Shown here in pieces: positions 62,356 to 64,000 of a stretch of 64,000 nt of DNA. This DNA is from an uncultured Aquimarina sp. (GTDB lineage: Bacteria; Bacteroidota; Bacteroidia; Flavobacteriales; Flavobacteriaceae). The translations under genes and the position numbers were made by a program. The notes under the pieces are model-generated. The model searched no databases and was not told where the DNA came from. It worked only from the letters and a program-made list of their open reading frames with translations. The stretch lies in assembly GCA_947498595.1 (NCBI GenBank), contig CANMKX010000001.1:124001-188000 (forward strand), written 5' to 3'. How positions within the stretch are numbered: the stretch's first letter is position 1; each line of letters begins with the position of its first letter.

Positions 62356-63237
62356 TTAATTTATTTTCATTAAAACTTCATCATGCTTTTCATTAAGCAT
62401 ATCAATTACTTTTTTTTGATAATTTTGTGGATGATGTTTCGATATATTTTTGGTAGACTTCATAGCTACTTTAAAATTAGTAGAATCTAAGTGACTAAAT
62501 TTCCATTTCCATTTTTTGAAAGTCAAATTTAAAAATAATTGATCAAGATAGTTTCCAAATCTATTTTTTAAAAGTATTTCGATGCCTTTTATAATTAGAG
62601 GTTTTTTTATAAGATTAGTATTGCTGATATCAGCAATTTTTTTGTTGGTGTAAAAATCATTAATCCATTTATTTTGATGATAAAATTCCTGAAACATTTT
62701 TTTACCATACATAGGAATTAAAGTGACAACCTCTGTCGCAGTAAATTGATTTTTCTCTTGAATTTCAAGAGTAGTTTCACTTACAAAATAATTAACACAG
62801 AAATATTTTTTAGAATTAAATAAAAAAAGTTTTTTATATAAGATTAAAAAAGTTCTAGCAAGCCATAAACGATTTGATGAGGTAATTAAAAAAAAATCAA
62901 TATCACCATCATCATCATAATAACCTTTGGATAATGATCCAGAAATACCTACACCAGTTATGTAAGGGAATTTAGAAATAAACTTAGAAACCTTTTCTGC
63001 TTTATAAAAGATATCTTTAGCCATTTGATTTCCTTTTAATCTTCGATTGATATAAGAAGATTCGTTTTCACATAAATAAAAGTCATCAATTTTAAAGATA
63101 ATACCATCATTAAGATATTCATCAAGAAATAGAATAGTTTCTTCTATAGATAAAGCATTAGAATATTCAAAAATCTCATCGATTCGAAGAGGATATTTAA
63201 ATATTGAAAAATACAAAAGTGTTTTTAATGGATTCAA
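62356..63237 (-). CDS. Nucleotidyltransferase-fold protein
   Basis: 293 residues. The polymerase-beta-type motif is GVGISGSLSKGYYDDDGDIDFFLIT (split here for length: Gly100-Ser101, Asp112, Asp114), so a nucleotidyl- or phospho-transfer role is possible. A winged-helix-like region occupies residues 1-60 (YFSIFKYPLRIDEIFEYS). The start is TTG (63237-63235): no in-frame ATG precedes it before the TAG at 63264-63262, and the promoter at 63263-63293 places the transcript start about 20 bases upstream. First gene of the five-gene operon. It could adenylylate or activate an acceptor (inference). Confidence 0.78.
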   Translation of the reverse strand: MNPLKTLLYFSIFKYPLRIDEIFEYSNALSIEETILFLDEYLNDGIIFKIDDFYLCENESSYINRRLKGNQMAKDIFYKAEKVSKFISKFPYITGVGISGSLSKGYYDDDGDIDFFLITSSNRLWLARTFLILYKKLFLFNSKKYFCVNYFVSETTLEIQEKNQFTATEVVTLIPMYGKKMFQEFYHQNKWINDFYTNKKIADISNTNLIKKPLIIKGIEILLKNRFGNYLDQLFLNLTFKKWKWKFSHLDSTNFKVAMKSTKNISKHHPQNYQKKVIDMLNEKHDEVLMKIN

Positions 63238-63262
63238 ATAGAATATGTTTGTGTTGTCTTTC

Positions 63263-63293
63263 TAAATATACTTAAATAGAGTTATATAACAAA
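63263..63293 (-). promoter_or_regulatory. Promoter of the radical SAM-methyltransferase operon
   Basis: On the - strand TTTG (63293-63290), 19-base spacer, TATATTTA (63270-63263). Best -33/-7 match in the window. It supports the TTG start of the nucleotidyltransferase gene. Confidence 0.52.
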
Positions 63294-63344
63294 AATATGA
63301 TAGGAAAAAAATCAAAAAAGAAAGACTAAAATCACATAAAAAAT

Positions 63345-63378
63345 AAAGCTTCTATCTTAAATAAAGAATAGAAGCTTT
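63345..63378 (-). terminator. Intrinsic terminator of the PH-domain gene
   Basis: AAAGCTTCTAT (63345-63355) pairs with ATAGAAGCTTT (63368-63378) around a 12-base loop; the - strand continues TATTTTTTATG. It starts 21 bases after the stop at 63400. Confidence 0.85.
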
Positions 63379-63399
63379 TTAGGTGTATAAAAATAAGTT

Positions 63400-63777
63400 T
63401 TACATGACTTTTTCAGCAAGAAAACGTTGTACTTCATATACATCAATACTTTTATTGAATTTTTTACTTACAGTTGGTTGATCCTCACTAGAAATCCATA
63501 TTTTCAATTCGGCATCAAGATCAAACGTACCCGCTGTTTCCAAAGAAAACCTAGAAATGTTTTTATAAGGCATTGACTTGTATTCGGCTTTGCTACCTGT
63601 TATGCCTTGTATATCAACAAGTATCAAGCGTTTGTTGGTAAACATAAAAACATCTCTAAATAATTTGAAACCTAGTTCAATTTGTTCGTTTTTGGCTAAT
63701 AAACGCTCATATTTTTGATGTAGTTGTTCTGGAGAAACCTCGCTTGCATTACCCAAAATACTATTAAATAAACCCAT
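63400..63777 (-). CDS. Bacterial PH-domain protein (bPH family)
   Basis: 125 residues with no signal peptide. It begins MGLFNSILGNASEVSPEQL, then the PH-like beta-barrel: EQIELGFKLFRDVFMFTNKRLILVD, then a loop with GSKAEYKSMPYKNISRF, typical of the stand-alone bacterial PH domain, ending in a C-terminal helix (DVYEVQRFLAEKVM). Function of these proteins is not well defined; some form oligomeric rings. Monocistronic with its own terminator. Confidence 0.88.
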   Translation of the reverse strand: MGLFNSILGNASEVSPEQLHQKYERLLAKNEQIELGFKLFRDVFMFTNKRLILVDIQGITGSKAEYKSMPYKNISRFSLETAGTFDLDAELKIWISSEDQPTVSKKFNKSIDVYEVQRFLAEKVM

Positions 63778-63838
63778 AGATATAATTTTTAATTGATATA
63801 TCTATAAGACTATTTTTAACAAAAAAGTTACAAAAGAT

Positions 63839-64000
63839 TTATTTACGAATCCTCATGAGCCCAATGATCGCAATAATAGTAATCGCAGTCAAAATTAGCC
63901 CATTTGTAATATTGCCATAGATATAATAACCTGTTGCAAATAAAGCACAATAAACTAATAGAATACCTAAAAGCATAGATGCTAAATCTATTGTGAATTT
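63839..64000 (-). CDS. C-terminal part of a small membrane protein (5' end outside window)
   Basis: The frame is open from base 64000 down to the TAA at 63841-63839, giving 53 residues: KFTIDLASMLLGILLVYC and a second hydrophobic helix NGLILTAITIIAIIGLM, ending MRIRK. Two membrane helices with a basic end. Family not recognised. The gene continues off the right edge. Confidence 0.6.
   Translation of the reverse strand, partial: KFTIDLASMLLGILLVYCALFATGYYIYGNITNGLILTAITIIAIIGLMRIRK

Overview
The window looks like chromosomal DNA of a marine-type Flavobacteriaceae (Bacteroidota); an Aquimarina-like genus would fit, but the genus is not proven. The evidence is strong AT-richness, start sites without Shine-Dalgarno sequences, promoter-like TAnnTTTG/TAnnTTTA -7 boxes with upstream TTTG, a type IX secretion C-terminal sorting domain, Bacteroidota-type lipoproteins and families (DUF6146-like, DUF6787-like, DUF885), and the ferredoxin / acyl-CoA reductase / serC / serA gene order. 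I see no tRNA, rRNA, insertion sequence, prophage or CRISPR array.

Region 1 (1-15.2 kb) is mostly housekeeping: small membrane and lipoproteins, a DUF937 protein, serA-serC, a LuxC-type acyl-CoA reductase divergent from a 2[4Fe-4S] ferredoxin, a beta-barrel protein, a DUF885 metallohydrolase lipoprotein, ychF, an AlkB-type dioxygenase, fumarylacetoacetase divergent from glyA, and an AhpD-like protein. Most convergent gene ends are separated by clear hairpin terminators.

Region 2 (15.4-38.2 kb) is a glycan locus. It holds three paralogous Alg5-like polyprenyl-phosphate glycosyltransferases, a 1029-residue GT-C-like membrane protein translationally coupled to an Ig-like anchored protein and a membrane-anchored GH5-like hydrolase, a GT4, a Wzx-type flippase, two tandem STAS proteins, a TPR/YaiO-type outer-membrane barrel, a membrane-sensor AraC-type regulator, an ArnT-like GT-C enzyme, a secreted beta-helix protein, a T9SS-secreted polysaccharide-lyase-like protein and an NAAA/acid-ceramidase-like Ntn hydrolase. 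The inferred theme is lipid-linked sugar donors feeding GT-C transferases, plus export and trimming of an extracellular polymer.

Region 3 (38.2-42.8 kb) is ordinary: deoC, an overlooked 56-codon ORF, a MacB-type permease, hisS and a coiled-coil protein with an HPD motif.

Region 4 (42.8-63.2 kb) is the most unusual. A + strand operon (SGNH protein, carbamoyltransferase, SxtJ-like, and an unlisted 52-residue DUF5989-like gene) shares its stop bases with a ten-gene - strand operon (methyltransferase, B12-type radical SAM, SPASM radical SAM, GT2, PglK-like ABC flippase, GT4, GNAT, polysaccharide deacetylase, GT39-like membrane enzyme, SGNH protein). A second - strand operon follows: nucleotidyltransferase, then two consecutive radical SAM-methyltransferase couplets with overlapping reading frames. 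Together they look like an undescribed biosynthetic cluster for a carbamoylated, methylated, N-acyl-modified glycan or glycolipid. The window closes with a bacterial PH-domain protein and a truncated membrane protein.
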